DNA of 64,000 nt, taken from assembly GCF_041200175.1 (NCBI RefSeq), contig NZ_CP165727.1, positions 4,963,501-5,027,500 on the forward strand, read 5' to 3'. This document shows, piece by piece, positions 51,607-60,184 of this stretch. A program made the translations under genes and the position numbers. Positions within the stretch are counted from its first letter, which is position 1; every line of letters begins with the position of its first letter. The stretch is from Streptomyces sp. R33. Its GTDB lineage: Bacteria > Actinomycetota > Actinomycetes > Streptomycetales > Streptomycetaceae. The notes below the pieces were generated by a model. It had not been told where the DNA came from. It worked only from the letters and a program-made list of their open reading frames with translations, and made no database searches.

Positions 51607-54600
51607 TCAGGCCGCAATCTCCGAAGCCAGCAGAGCTTGCACCTCGGCCAGTTCGGCCGACTTCAGCTGCTTGAAGACGACCTCGGCATCCCGCCAGCAC
51701 ACCCGCGCCCGGTCCCGCTGCCCCAGCCTGCGCAGCGCCTTGCCCAGCACCGTCAGCACGGTCGCCCGGCGCCACTCCCCGCCGATCCCGCGCAGCGCGA
51801 TGGCCTGCTCGGCGTGCGCGGCGGCCAGCGTGGGCCGGTGCGCGGCCAGGTGGGCCACGGCGAGCCGGAAGTGCGTCACGCCCTCCCACAGCGGCTGCCG
51901 GTTGTCGTGGAACAGCGACAGCGCTTCGGTGAGCTGCTCCTGCGCCTCACCGAGCCGCCCCGCCTGCGTGAGGGCGATGCCCAGCGCGTAGCGGCCGTTG
52001 GCCAGGCGCAGGGTCAGGCCCATCCGGTCGTATATGGCGATGCCCTGCTCGGCGAGGTCGATGGCGCTGCTCAGCCGGCCCAGTTCGACGTGGATCCGGG
52101 AGAGGTTGCACAGCGCGCTGGCCTCGCCGATGTGGTTGCCGTCGGCGCGGAAGTTCTCGATGGCCTCCAGCAGGTACCGCTCGCCGTCGGCGTGCCGGCC
52201 CTGGTAGAGGGCGATGATCCCGCGGTCGTTGGGCGCCCAGCAGCTGGGCAGCGGGTCGCCGGCCTCGCGGGCGAGGTCCATCGCCTGCCGGGCCTCGTCG
52301 TCGGCCTCGTCGAACCGGCCCGCGACCAGGTGGACGTTGGTGAGCGTGGTCCGGGCCCGGCCCTCCGCATGCGGGTCCTTCGCGGCGTGTGCGGCGTCGC
52401 GCAGGGCCACGGCGGCGGACTCGTACTGCTTGGAGTTGGCCCCCGACTCGGCGAGGTCCTTGGCCGCCCACAGGAGGTCGACCGCCCGGCGCAGTACGTC
52501 CGCATGCCCGGTCGAGCGCACGGAGGCCTGCCGGACGCAGGCCAGCAGCGGGTCCGCCTCGGCGTAGAGCCAGTCGAGGGCGGCGCGCGGCTCGGCGAAG
52601 CGCAGGCCGGGGTAGTGGGTGGCGGACAGGTGCGCGGGGAGCCGGTCGCCGGGGCGCTCCACCGCGTACACCGCGGAGGCGGTGGCGAGGTAGAAGTCCA
52701 GCAGCCGGTCCAGCGCGGCGTCGCGGCCGCTCGGCGGCTGCTCGTCGCGCTCGGCGCACGCACGCGCGTAGAGGCGTACGAGGTCGTGGAAGCGGTAGCG
52801 GCCGGGAGCTGCCGATTCGAGGAGGGAGCAGTCCACTAAAGCCTCGAGGAGGTCCTCGGTCTCGTGCTCGGGCCGGTCGAGTACGGCGGCTGCCGCGGCC
52901 AGCGAGATGTCGGGCCCGTCGGCGAGGCCGAGGAGGCGGAACGCGCGCTGCTGGGCGGGCTCGAGCTGGCCGTAGCCGAGCTCGAAGGTGGCCTTGACGG
53001 CGAGGTCGCCGGCCTGGAGCTCGTCGAGACGGCGGCGCTCGTCGGCGAGCTTCGCGGCGAGGACGGACACCGTCCAGGTCCGGCGCGCGGCCAGCCGGGA
53101 GGCGGCGATGCGGATGGCGAGCGGCAGGAAGCCGCAGGCGCCGACCACGTCGAGGGCGGCCTGGCGCTCGGCGCCGACCCGCTCCGCGCCCACGATCCGG
53201 GTGAACAGCTGGAGGGCCTCCTCGGGGCTCATCACGTCGAGGTCGACGAGATGGGCCCCGGCGAGGCCCGCCATGCGGACCCGGCTGGTGACGAGGGCGG
53301 CGCAGCCCGCGGTGCCCGGCAGCAGCGGGCGGACCTGGGCGGCGTCGCGGGCGTTGTCGAGCAGGACCAGGACCCGGCGGCCGTCGAGCGTGGAGCGGTA
53401 CAGCGCCGCCCGCTCGGCGGCGCTGTCCGGGATGGCCGTGTCGGGGGTGCCGAGGGCGCGCAGGAAGGAGCCGAGGACGGCGACGGGCTCGGCGGGCCGC
53501 GGCTCGGTGCCCTGGAGGTCGACGTAGAGCTGGCCGTCGGGGAAGTGCGGGCGGGCGGCGTGCGCGACGTGCACGGCGAGGGTGGTCTTGCCGACACCGC
53601 CGATCCCGGCGAGCGCGGAGACGGCCATGACCTGGCCCCCGACGCCGGACAGGATCTCGCCGAGCTCGTTGACGAAGGTGGCTCGTCCGGTGAAGTCGGC
53701 GACGGTGGCGGGCAATTGGGCGGGCCTCACGTGTGCGGGCGCGGCGGCCGGGACCGGGTCTTCGGCGCAGGCGAGTTCGGCGTCCGCGCGCAGGATGCGC
53801 TGCTGGAGCGCGGAGAGTTCGGGCCGGGGGTCGACGCCGAGTTCGTCGGCGAGGAGCCGGCGGGTGTCGGCGTACACGGCGAGGGCCTCGGCCTGCCTGC
53901 CGCTGCGGTACAGGGCGAGCATGAGGAGCTCGCGCAGCCGTTCCTGCAGCGGGTGCGCGGCGGTGAGCGCGGTGAGCTCGGAAACGGCCTCGGCGTGGTG
54001 GCCGAGCTCGAGGTCGAGGTCGAGGCGGGTCTCCAGCAGCTGGAGGTGCCATTCGGCGAGCCGGGTGCGCTCGGTCTCGGCGTGCGGCCCGGGGACCCCG
54101 GCGAGGGGTTCGCCGTCCCACAGGTCGAGGGCGCGGGCGAGCAGCGTACGGGCGAGGGTGCGGTCGCCGGCGGTGCGGGCCTGTTCGGCGTCGGCGGCGA
54201 GGCTGCGGGCGATGCCGAGGTCGAGGGCGCCGGTGGGGGTGCGGATGGCGTAGCCGCCGGACTCGCTGACGAGCATGCCGGGCGCGAGGACCTTGCGCAG
54301 GCGGGAGGCGTACGTACGGATGGTGGCGAGGGCCTGCTGCGGCGGGTCCTCGCCCCAGATGGCGTCGATCAGCTCGGGCGCGGTGGCGGTACGGCCGCCG
54401 CGCAGCAGGAGCGCGGCGAGCAGGGCGCGCTGCTGCGGGGTGCCGGAGGGCAGAGCCTCGCCGCCGCGCCAGGCGCGGATGGGCCCGAGGACGGCGAAGC
54501 GGGTGCCCGTGGGCGCGGGAGCGGGGTGGGCATCGGGGGCGCTGGTCGCGTCCGGCTCGGCGGGGGTGGCGGCCGCGGTGGCGGCGGAGTCCGTGGCGGA

Positions 54601-54837
54601 CGGCCGGGTTCCGGATGTGGCGTTGGCCGAGGCGTCGGCCGTGGCATGCGGCGTGGCGGCCGCCGTGGCGGCCGGAGCGGCCGCCGGAGTACCGGCATGG
54701 GCGCCGCGCGCGGTGTCCGGCGGGTCGGCGGGGCTGCCGGGCCGGGTCCCCGCCGTGGCGTCCGGCGCGGCAGCGGAATGGCGCCGGGCTGCCTCGGGGT
54801 GGTTCCGCTGGTGCGGGATGGCCGGTATGCCGTCCAT
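51607..54837 (-). CDS. afsR: AfsR-type SARP regulator with NB-ARC and TPR domains
   Basis: A 1076-residue global regulator of secondary metabolism. Residues 1-110 are an Ala/Thr/Pro-rich extension. About 111-360 is the SARP module (winged helix TRFAVLGPIRAWRGGEALP onward, then the BTAD TPRs). About 390-650 is the NB-ARC ATPase with P-loop GIGGVGKTTLA and VLVLLDNARDA. About 780-1076 is TPR repeats. In S. coelicolor, AfsR (993 residues) is phosphorylated by AfsK-type Ser/Thr kinases and activates afsS, which lies in the same place here. GGGGGGA precedes the ATG at 54837. The longer N-terminus is the main difference. It diverges from the operator-controlled amidohydrolase. Confidence 0.9.
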   Translation of the reverse strand: MDGIPAIPHQRNHPEAARRHSAAAPDATAGTRPGSPADPPDTARGAHAGTPAAAPAATAAATPHATADASANATSGTRPSATDSAATAAATPAEPDATSAPDAHPAPAPTGTRFAVLGPIRAWRGGEALPSGTPQQRALLAALLLRGGRTATAPELIDAIWGEDPPQQALATIRTYASRLRKVLAPGMLVSESGGYAIRTPTGALDLGIARSLAADAEQARTAGDRTLARTLLARALDLWDGEPLAGVPGPHAETERTRLAEWHLQLLETRLDLDLELGHHAEAVSELTALTAAHPLQERLRELLMLALYRSGRQAEALAVYADTRRLLADELGVDPRPELSALQQRILRADAELACAEDPVPAAAPAHVRPAQLPATVADFTGRATFVNELGEILSGVGGQVMAVSALAGIGGVGKTTLAVHVAHAARPHFPDGQLYVDLQGTEPRPAEPVAVLGSFLRALGTPDTAIPDSAAERAALYRSTLDGRRVLVLLDNARDAAQVRPLLPGTAGCAALVTSRVRMAGLAGAHLVDLDVMSPEEALQLFTRIVGAERVGAERQAALDVVGACGFLPLAIRIAASRLAARRTWTVSVLAAKLADERRRLDELQAGDLAVKATFELGYGQLEPAQQRAFRLLGLADGPDISLAAAAAVLDRPEHETEDLLEALVDCSLLESAAPGRYRFHDLVRLYARACAERDEQPPSGRDAALDRLLDFYLATASAVYAVERPGDRLPAHLSATHYPGLRFAEPRAALDWLYAEADPLLACVRQASVRSTGHADVLRRAVDLLWAAKDLAESGANSKQYESAAVALRDAAHAAKDPHAEGRARTTLTNVHLVAGRFDEADDEARQAMDLAREAGDPLPSCWAPNDRGIIALYQGRHADGERYLLEAIENFRADGNHIGEASALCNLSRIHVELGRLSSAIDLAEQGIAIYDRMGLTLRLANGRYALGIALTQAGRLGEAQEQLTEALSLFHDNRQPLWEGVTHFRLAVAHLAAHRPTLAAAHAEQAIALRGIGGEWRRATVLTVLGKALRRLGQRDRARVCWRDAEVVFKQLKSAELAEVQALLASEIAA

Positions 54838-54944
54838 CTGTCGTCCCCCCTGCCTTCCGTCGGTGTAAGGGCCAGTCTGCCCTGTCTTGCGCTTACCCGT
54901 CAGCCCGTGTCGGACCGATCACTTCCCAATCGCCGTCCAACTAG

Positions 54945-54959
54945 CTGACGGTTCGTCAG
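54945..54959. promoter_or_regulatory. Regulon operator 10
   Basis: CTGACGGTTCGTCAG, identical to operator 1, 21 bp upstream of the second amidohydrolase start and 107 bp from the afsR start on the other strand. Confidence 0.85.
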
Positions 54960-54980
54960 ATTGACGCTACCGTGGGAGTC

Positions 54981-56201
54981 ATGGAGACCTTCCCGAAGAT
55001 CATCTCGGTGGACGACCACACGGTTGAACCTCCCCACGTCTGGCGGGACCGGCTCCCGTCCAAATACCAGGACACCGGCCCCCGGATCGTCCGCGCCCCC
55101 TTGAAGGAAATGACCTTCCTCGGCGGCAAGTTCGCCCCCGTCATGGGCGCCAAGGGGGACGACGGCCCGATCGGCGACTGGTGGGTCTACGAAGACCTGC
55201 ACCGCCCCCTCACCCGGCTCGACACCGCCGTCGGCTACGACCGCGACGAGATCAAACTGGAGGTGATCACGTACGAGCAGATGCGCCCGGGGTCCTTCTC
55301 GGTTCCCGACCGCCTCGCCGACATGGACGTCAACCACGTCCAGTCGGCGCTGTGCTTCCCGACCTTCCCCCGCTTCTGCGGCCAGACCTTCACCGAGGCC
55401 AAGGACCGCGAGCTCGGGCTGCTCGGCGTACGGGCCTACAACGACTGGATGGTGGAGGAGTGGTGCGGCCCGGACGCCCGCGGCCGCCTGATCCCCCTCA
55501 CCCTCATCCCGCTCTGGGACGCCCGGCTGGCCGCCGCCGAGGTCCGCCGCAACGCGGCGCGCGGCGTGCGCGCGGTCGCCTTCTCGGAGATACCGCCGCA
55601 CCTCGGGCTGCCGTCCGTCCACACCGACGAGTGGGACCCGTTCCTCGAGGCGTGCAACGAGACCGGCACGGTCATCGCCATGCACATCGGCTCCTCGTCG
55701 CGCATGCCGTCCACCTCGGCGGACGCCCCGCCGGCCGTCGGCTCCACCATCACCTTCGCCAACTGCTGCTTCTCGATGGTCGACTGGCTGATGAGCGGCA
55801 AGTTCGAGCGCTTCCCGAACCTCAAGATCATGTACGCGGAGGGCCAGATCGGCTGGATCCCGTACATCCTGGAACGCGCGAACGTGGTCTGGGAGGAGAA
55901 CCGGGCCTGGGGCGGTGTCGCGGACAAGGTGCACCGGCCGCCGTCGGAGCTCTTCGCGGAGCACGTCTTCGGATGTTTCTTCGACGACCCCTTCGGGCTG
56001 AAGAACCTGGACTCGATCGGCGTGGCCAACGTCCTCTACGAGACGGACTACCCGCACTCGGACTCGACGTGGCCCAAGTCCCGGGAGGTGGGGGAAGCCC
56101 AGATGTCCCACCTCGCGCCGGACGTAGTGGACCGCATCGTGCGCGGCAACGCGATCGACCTGCTCGGACTGACGCCGGAAGGCCTGTGGGCGGGCGCGTA
56201 G
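54981..56201 (+). CDS. Amidohydrolase family protein (PF04909 type), copy 2
   Basis: A 406-residue paralogue of 12521-13708, alike along its whole length: PKIISVDDHTVEPP, CFPTFPRFCGQTF, AYNDWMVEEWCG, MHIGSSSRMPS, EGQIGWIPYILERA and YETDYPHSDSTWP. The first copy shares CFPTFPRFCGQTF and AYNDWMVEEWCG exactly. The metal ligands are conserved in both. The ATG at 54981 has GGGAG close upstream; a GTG at 54972 is in frame. It is monocistronic, under an operator identical to that of the first ligase, so both copies should be induced together. Confidence 0.88.
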   Translation: METFPKIISVDDHTVEPPHVWRDRLPSKYQDTGPRIVRAPLKEMTFLGGKFAPVMGAKGDDGPIGDWWVYEDLHRPLTRLDTAVGYDRDEIKLEVITYEQMRPGSFSVPDRLADMDVNHVQSALCFPTFPRFCGQTFTEAKDRELGLLGVRAYNDWMVEEWCGPDARGRLIPLTLIPLWDARLAAAEVRRNAARGVRAVAFSEIPPHLGLPSVHTDEWDPFLEACNETGTVIAMHIGSSSRMPSTSADAPPAVGSTITFANCCFSMVDWLMSGKFERFPNLKIMYAEGQIGWIPYILERANVVWEENRAWGGVADKVHRPPSELFAEHVFGCFFDDPFGLKNLDSIGVANVLYETDYPHSDSTWPKSREVGEAQMSHLAPDVVDRIVRGNAIDLLGLTPEGLWAGA

Positions 56202-56246
56202 GCGAGAGCCCGGGGGTCCCCTTGCGGCGAAGGTGAACATCAAGGC

Positions 56247-57110
56247 ATGCTTCGCCGGAGCAAAGTGGGAGGGGCGGTGGCGGTGGACAAGCGGACCGTG
56301 GTGACCGGGGTGTTGTGCGCGGTGGCGGCGCTGGGCGCGTCCGCTGCCATGACGAAGGTGGTGCCGGCTGCGCAGGGCGGGTCGGGCGCGCGCGTCGAGG
56401 CGGCGGCCCCGGCGAGGCCCTCGCCGAGCCCGTCTTCGCGATCGCAAGCGGCGAAGCAGCCGCAACTGAACACCTCGGGCACGCCCCGTCCGGGCAGCCC
56501 CGCCGCCTTCACCGGCGCCCTGTTCGAAGGCGGCGTGCAGGGTGACCACTTCTGCACCGCCACCGTGGTGCACAGCCCGGGGAAGAATCTGATCGTCACC
56601 GCCGGGCACTGCCTGGTCGCCGGGAAGGCCGGCGCCGGGGGAGCGGTCTTCGCACCCGCGTACGCGAACGGCGGTGCCCCGTACGGAGCCTGGACGATCG
56701 AGGAGGTCTTCGAGGACCCCCGCTGGGCCGACGGTACGGACGACGACTACGACCTCGCCTTCGCCCGCCTCGCCCCGGACGCCACGGGCCGCAACATCGA
56801 GGACGTCACGGGCGCGGCCACTCTGGACACCACGGGGCGCACGGGCGAGGAGATCACCGTCACGGGCTACCCGGCGGACCGCAAGGTCCCGCGCACGTGC
56901 ACGGCATCGGCGGTCCGCGAGACCGAGACGGAACAGCGCTTCGACTGCGCGGACTTCCCGGGCGGCACGAGCGGCAGCGCCTGGCTCGCGAAGGACGGCA
57001 AGATCATCGGCATCCTGACGGGCGGTGACACGGACGACGTCTCGACGAGCACGATCCTGGGCGAGTACGCGGCGACGCTGTACGCGAAGGCGACCTCCGC
57101 GTCCCGGTGA
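56247..57110 (+). CDS. Secreted trypsin-like serine protease
   Basis: A 287-residue exported protease. A basic start and hydrophobic stretch (15-34) form the signal peptide, followed by a Pro/Ser-rich linker (50-85). The catalytic triad is visible as His121 (VTAGHC), Asp169 (DDDYDLAF) and Ser242 (GGTSGSAW), with two Cys pairs (about 103/122 and 218/234). It resembles the V8/glutamyl-endopeptidase branch. The ATG at 56247 has AAGG words upstream. It is not linked to the regulon by an operator. Confidence 0.9.
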   Translation: MLRRSKVGGAVAVDKRTVVTGVLCAVAALGASAAMTKVVPAAQGGSGARVEAAAPARPSPSPSSRSQAAKQPQLNTSGTPRPGSPAAFTGALFEGGVQGDHFCTATVVHSPGKNLIVTAGHCLVAGKAGAGGAVFAPAYANGGAPYGAWTIEEVFEDPRWADGTDDDYDLAFARLAPDATGRNIEDVTGAATLDTTGRTGEEITVTGYPADRKVPRTCTASAVRETETEQRFDCADFPGGTSGSAWLAKDGKIIGILTGGDTDDVSTSTILGEYAATLYAKATSASR

Positions 57111-57142
57111 GCCGCGGGGCCCGGTGAGTAGCGGGCGCCGGC

Positions 57143-57538
57143 TCAGGGGCGCTCGCCGAGCACGTCGAGATAGTGCGCGTTGTACATGAAGCCCAGGACA
57201 TTGCCGAACGGGTCGACCACCGAGGCGGTGACGAAGCCGGGCCCGCGCTCCGTGGGCGGCTCGTACTGCTTCGCGCCCATGGACAGCAGCTTCTCGAGCG
57301 TCACGTCGACGTCGTCGACGTGCCAGTACACGACGGCGCCGCCCGGCTCGGCGGGCGCGCCGGCGGGCGCGTAGCGGCGGTCGATCAGCCCGAGCTCGTG
57401 CTGGTAGTCGCCGAGCCGGAACTCGGCGTACCCCGGCCGCTCGAAGTAGGGGCCGGCGCCGAGGAGTTCGGTGTACCAGGCCTTGGCCGCGTCCAGATCG
57501 GCGGCCCAGAAACTGACGGTGGTCAGACCTCGCAACAC
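57143..57538 (-). CDS. VOC family protein (single module)
   Basis: A 131-residue glyoxalase/bleomycin-resistance-type protein: RGLTTVSFWAADLDAAKAWY, YAEFRLGDYQHELGLID, VVYWHVDDVDVTLEKL and DPFGNVLGFMYN. The GTG at 57538 is chosen for GAGGAG five bases upstream. One module implies a homodimer. Its substrate is unknown, and it lies 80 bp downstream of the Nudix gene on the same strand, possibly co-transcribed. Confidence 0.87.
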   Translation of the reverse strand: MLRGLTTVSFWAADLDAAKAWYTELLGAGPYFERPGYAEFRLGDYQHELGLIDRRYAPAGAPAEPGGAVVYWHVDDVDVTLEKLLSMGAKQYEPPTERGPGFVTASVVDPFGNVLGFMYNAHYLDVLGERP

Positions 57539-57618
57539 GGAAGCTCCTCGGCTCGTCGTCGATGACAGTGCCAGGACTCTAGCCATGATGTAGGTCAGTG
57601 CCTGTCCTCGTTGCCGCG

Positions 57619-58059
57619 TCAGACCACGAGCCCGAGGTGGACCGGCTCGGCCGGCGTGTCGGCCAGCAGCTCCGCGAGCCGCGGCGGCCACAGCGGCTCC
57701 CCGAGCGAAGCCAGGGCCTGCTGCGACAGCCAGCGCCAGTGCGCGTCGGGCGATTCCGGGACGGGATCGCGGCGCGGGCCGGTGGTGACGTAGATGTGCT
57801 CGTGCTGGCGTACGGGGATCCCCTCGTGGGTGAAGTCGTGCTCCCAGGTGCAGAGCAGCCGCTGCGGCTCGAGGTCGGTCCACCCGGTCTCCTCCCGCAA
57901 CTCCCGCCGCACGCACTCCTCGGGGGTCTCCCCGGGATCGATCCCCCCGCCGGGCGGCAGCCAGTGGATCCCGACCTCGATGTTGTTCTCACGGAAGAGG
58001 AACACCGAACCGGTCGGAGAGAGGATGACAATGCGGGCTGCCTGCCTGGGAGTTCTCAT
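57619..58059 (-). CDS. Nudix hydrolase
   Basis: A 146-residue pyrophosphohydrolase. The Nudix box GIDPGETPEECVRRELREET fits Gx5Ex7REUxEE exactly, with the GW that completes it following. The N-terminal RQAARIVILSPTGSVFLFRE strand is typical. Substrates could be nucleoside diphosphate derivatives. The ATG at 58059 begins close to element B, whose left array starts about 25 bp upstream, so its promoter must lie within or next to the repeat. Confidence 0.92.
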   Translation of the reverse strand: MRTPRQAARIVILSPTGSVFLFRENNIEVGIHWLPPGGGIDPGETPEECVRRELREETGWTDLEPQRLLCTWEHDFTHEGIPVRQHEHIYVTTGPRRDPVPESPDAHWRWLSQQALASLGEPLWPPRLAELLADTPAEPVHLGLVV

Positions 58060-58084
58060 CAGATCAGCGTACGACGGGGGGTCG

Positions 58085-58244
58085 GTTCTGTGCAGGTGGC
58101 GGGGGCGGCGGGTAGGGGTCGGAGCCGCAGGGCGGGATGGGGGCGGGGTCCGCGTACTCGGGGTCGGAGGCCTGCCGGGGCGCGGGGGTGGGGTGACGGG
58201 GGCGGCGGCGGAAAGGTCGGCCGGGGCGCGGGGGCGGGGTATGT
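58085..58244. repeat. Element B, left minisatellite array
   Basis: Degenerate GC-rich units (GGGGCGGGGTCCGCGTACTC, GTCGGAGGCC, GGGGCGCGGGGGTGGGG) correspond to the array outside the left arm of element A, but are shorter and more diverged. Confidence 0.65.
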
Positions 58245-58720
58245 GTGAGCGGTGTCGGAGGAGTGTCCGGGGGCGTCCCGTCAGTCCACTGTCCTTCCGG
58301 GGCGGTCCGGGCCGTCAAGGGCGCTCCTCCTTCGTCGTCGCGTCGCTTCGCGATGGCCTTCGGCCACCCTTGACTGCCCGGCCCACCCCGGAAAGACAAC
58401 AGACTGCCGGGACGCCCCCGAAGGATGGCCGGGGGGTTCGGATTCCGACCAGCCCCGATCAGAGATGCCGAGCAGGAGCCCCTGTCCATCCGGACCCCAT
58501 TCCCCAGGACCACCGAGCAAGAGCAGGATGGGGCCAGGGGGAGGGGACGCCTCCCTGAAGGGCCCATGGGCGCCCTTTCCGGACCCAGGCAGGGTCAACC
58601 CGCGCCAGACAGCGGCCAGATGCCCCTGCCGGTAGGAGTGGGCCCGCGGACGCATCAATTCGCTACGCGCTCCTCCCGGCTTGGCGGCTGACGGCCGTCT
58701 GGGGTTGGACATAGGCCGCC
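58245..58720. repeat. Element B, left inverted arm
   Basis: This is the inverted counterpart of 58904-59382 and homologous to 33139-33617. It is the most diverged of the four arms: it reads AAAGACAACAGACTGCC where the other three read AATGCCATAAGACTGCC. Confidence 0.8.
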
Positions 58721-58903
58721 CACGACCGGCACAGGCCGGCATGGAATGCGACTGCGGGTAGTTTGCCCCGTTTTGGTGCCCGGTTGAGACGTGAATGGGC
58801 GCTTGTCGGAGTGAGGGGTTGAAAAATCCGGCATCAGGCTCCTTCTCGCCCGCTTTTCGCCCCAAATGGCGTGCAGACGCCCGAAAACCCGCCCGGGTAG
58901 GTG
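58721..58903. repeat. Element B, 183-bp centre
   Basis: It matches the centre of element A in length and sequence (GGTTGAGACGTGAA, GGCGCTTGTCGGAGTG, GCAGACGCCCGAAAAC) with scattered substitutions. The CAGAC/GTCTG hairpin of A is lost here. No gene recognised. Confidence 0.78.
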
Positions 58904-59382
58904 TCTGGGCGGCTTGTGTCCAGCCTCAGACGGCCGACGGACGCCAAGCCGGGCGGAGCGCGTAGCGATTTGGGGCGTCCACGGCCGGACAGGCACTGCA
59001 GCGTCATCTCATCGCTGTCTGGTGCAGGTTGGCCCTGCCGGGGCGCGGAAGGGAGCCTGTGGGCCCTTCAGTGAGCCGTGCCCTCCCCGCGGCCCCGTCA
59101 CTGGCCAGGCTCGGTGGTCCCCGGGAATGGGGTGCGGATGGACGGGGCCCCTGGCCGGCATCTCTGATGGGCCATCGCCTGGACATGAACCTCCCGGCCA
59201 TTCCTTCGGGGGCTTCCCGGCAGTCTTATGGCATTCCGGGGCGGGTCGGTCGGTCAAGGGTGGCCGAAGGCCATCGCGAAGCGACGCGACGACGAAGGAG
59301 GAGCGCCCTTGAGGGACCGGCACGACACGGAAGGACAGTGGACTGACGGGACGCCCCCGGACACTCCTCCGACGCCGCTCAC
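58904..59382. repeat. Element B, right inverted arm
   Basis: It is homologous in inverted orientation to 58245-58720 and nearly identical over its outer 200 bp to the right arm of element A (CCTCCCGGCCATTCCTTCGG through GGACAGTGGACTGACGGGAC). Its inner half differs more. Confidence 0.8.
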
Positions 59383-59510
59383 GCATACCCCGCCCCCGAC
59401 GTCCCGGCTGGCCTTTCGACGCCGACTACGCGGACCCCGCCCCCGCGTCCCGGCTGGCCTTTCCGACGCCGAGTGCACGGACCCCGCCTTCGCCCCGGTC
59501 GGCCTTTCCG
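59383..59510. repeat. Element B, right minisatellite array
   Basis: About three 45-bp units built from CCCGGCTGGCCTTTCCGACG, CCGAGTGCACGGACC and CCGCCCCCG run up to the stop of the 2H phosphoesterase gene, as the corresponding array of element A runs up to the thiolase stop. Confidence 0.72.
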
Positions 59511-59514
59511 CCCC

Positions 59515-60108
59515 TCACCCCCGCAGTGCGAACGACGCCCGGTCCCGCCATGCCACTCCGTCGTGGACCATCAGGTCGACCGACGAGATGCGGGTCGTGA
59601 GGGGGAGCGAGCGCGCCAGGTCGGCTTCGATCTCGGCCAGTACTTCCGGCTCCTGTCGCTGCGCGACCGTCAGATGCGGGACGACGTCCGCGAACCGGCC
59701 CCCGTACGGCTGGGCCTGCGGCCAGCGGTCGGTGATGGCGCGGGTGAGCAGTCGCAGCTGCGTGTCCGGCTCGGGGGCCAGGTACAGCACCGCCGGGAAG
59801 CGGCGGCTCTCGGCGAACCGGACGTCGAAGGCCCGGTGGCTGCCCAGGGTCTCGGCGAGCGCCGCGTGGACGGTGGCGTCGATGAGGTGCTCGTCGAGGA
59901 ACGGGAAGAGCACCGTCACGTGCGCCGGGACCCCGGCGAGGGCCGAGGGGTCCAGCCGTTCGCGCCATGCGCGAACGGCTGGTTCGGCCTCGGGGACCTT
60001 CACGAGGAGGCCCGTCTGGCCCGCCTCGTACCGGGCCGTGCCGGATGTGGTGTTGGGCGTGCTGCCCGGCGTGGAGCGGGACGCGGTGTCGGTGGAGTCG
60101 GGTGCCAT
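59515..60108 (-). CDS. 2'-5' RNA ligase/2H phosphoesterase family protein
   Basis: A 197-residue LigT/YjcG-like protein with the two catalytic His-x-Thr motifs (HVTVLFPF near residue 65 and HLTVAQRQ near 150). Members hydrolyse or ligate 2',3'-cyclic phosphate or 2'-5' bonds in RNA; the physiological substrate is unknown. The start at 60108 (MAPDSTDTAS) is uncertain because no strong ribosome site is visible and the first 35 residues look disordered. Its 3' end borders element B. Confidence 0.85.
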   Translation of the reverse strand: MAPDSTDTASRSTPGSTPNTTSGTARYEAGQTGLLVKVPEAEPAVRAWRERLDPSALAGVPAHVTVLFPFLDEHLIDATVHAALAETLGSHRAFDVRFAESRRFPAVLYLAPEPDTQLRLLTRAITDRWPQAQPYGGRFADVVPHLTVAQRQEPEVLAEIEADLARSLPLTTRISSVDLMVHDGVAWRDRASFALRG

Positions 60109-60184
60109 GACACCGGATGGTGCCACCCGGCGCCCACCACCCGGGTGCCACCGCACCCCGCCACCCGCCACCCGCCCCGCCCCC

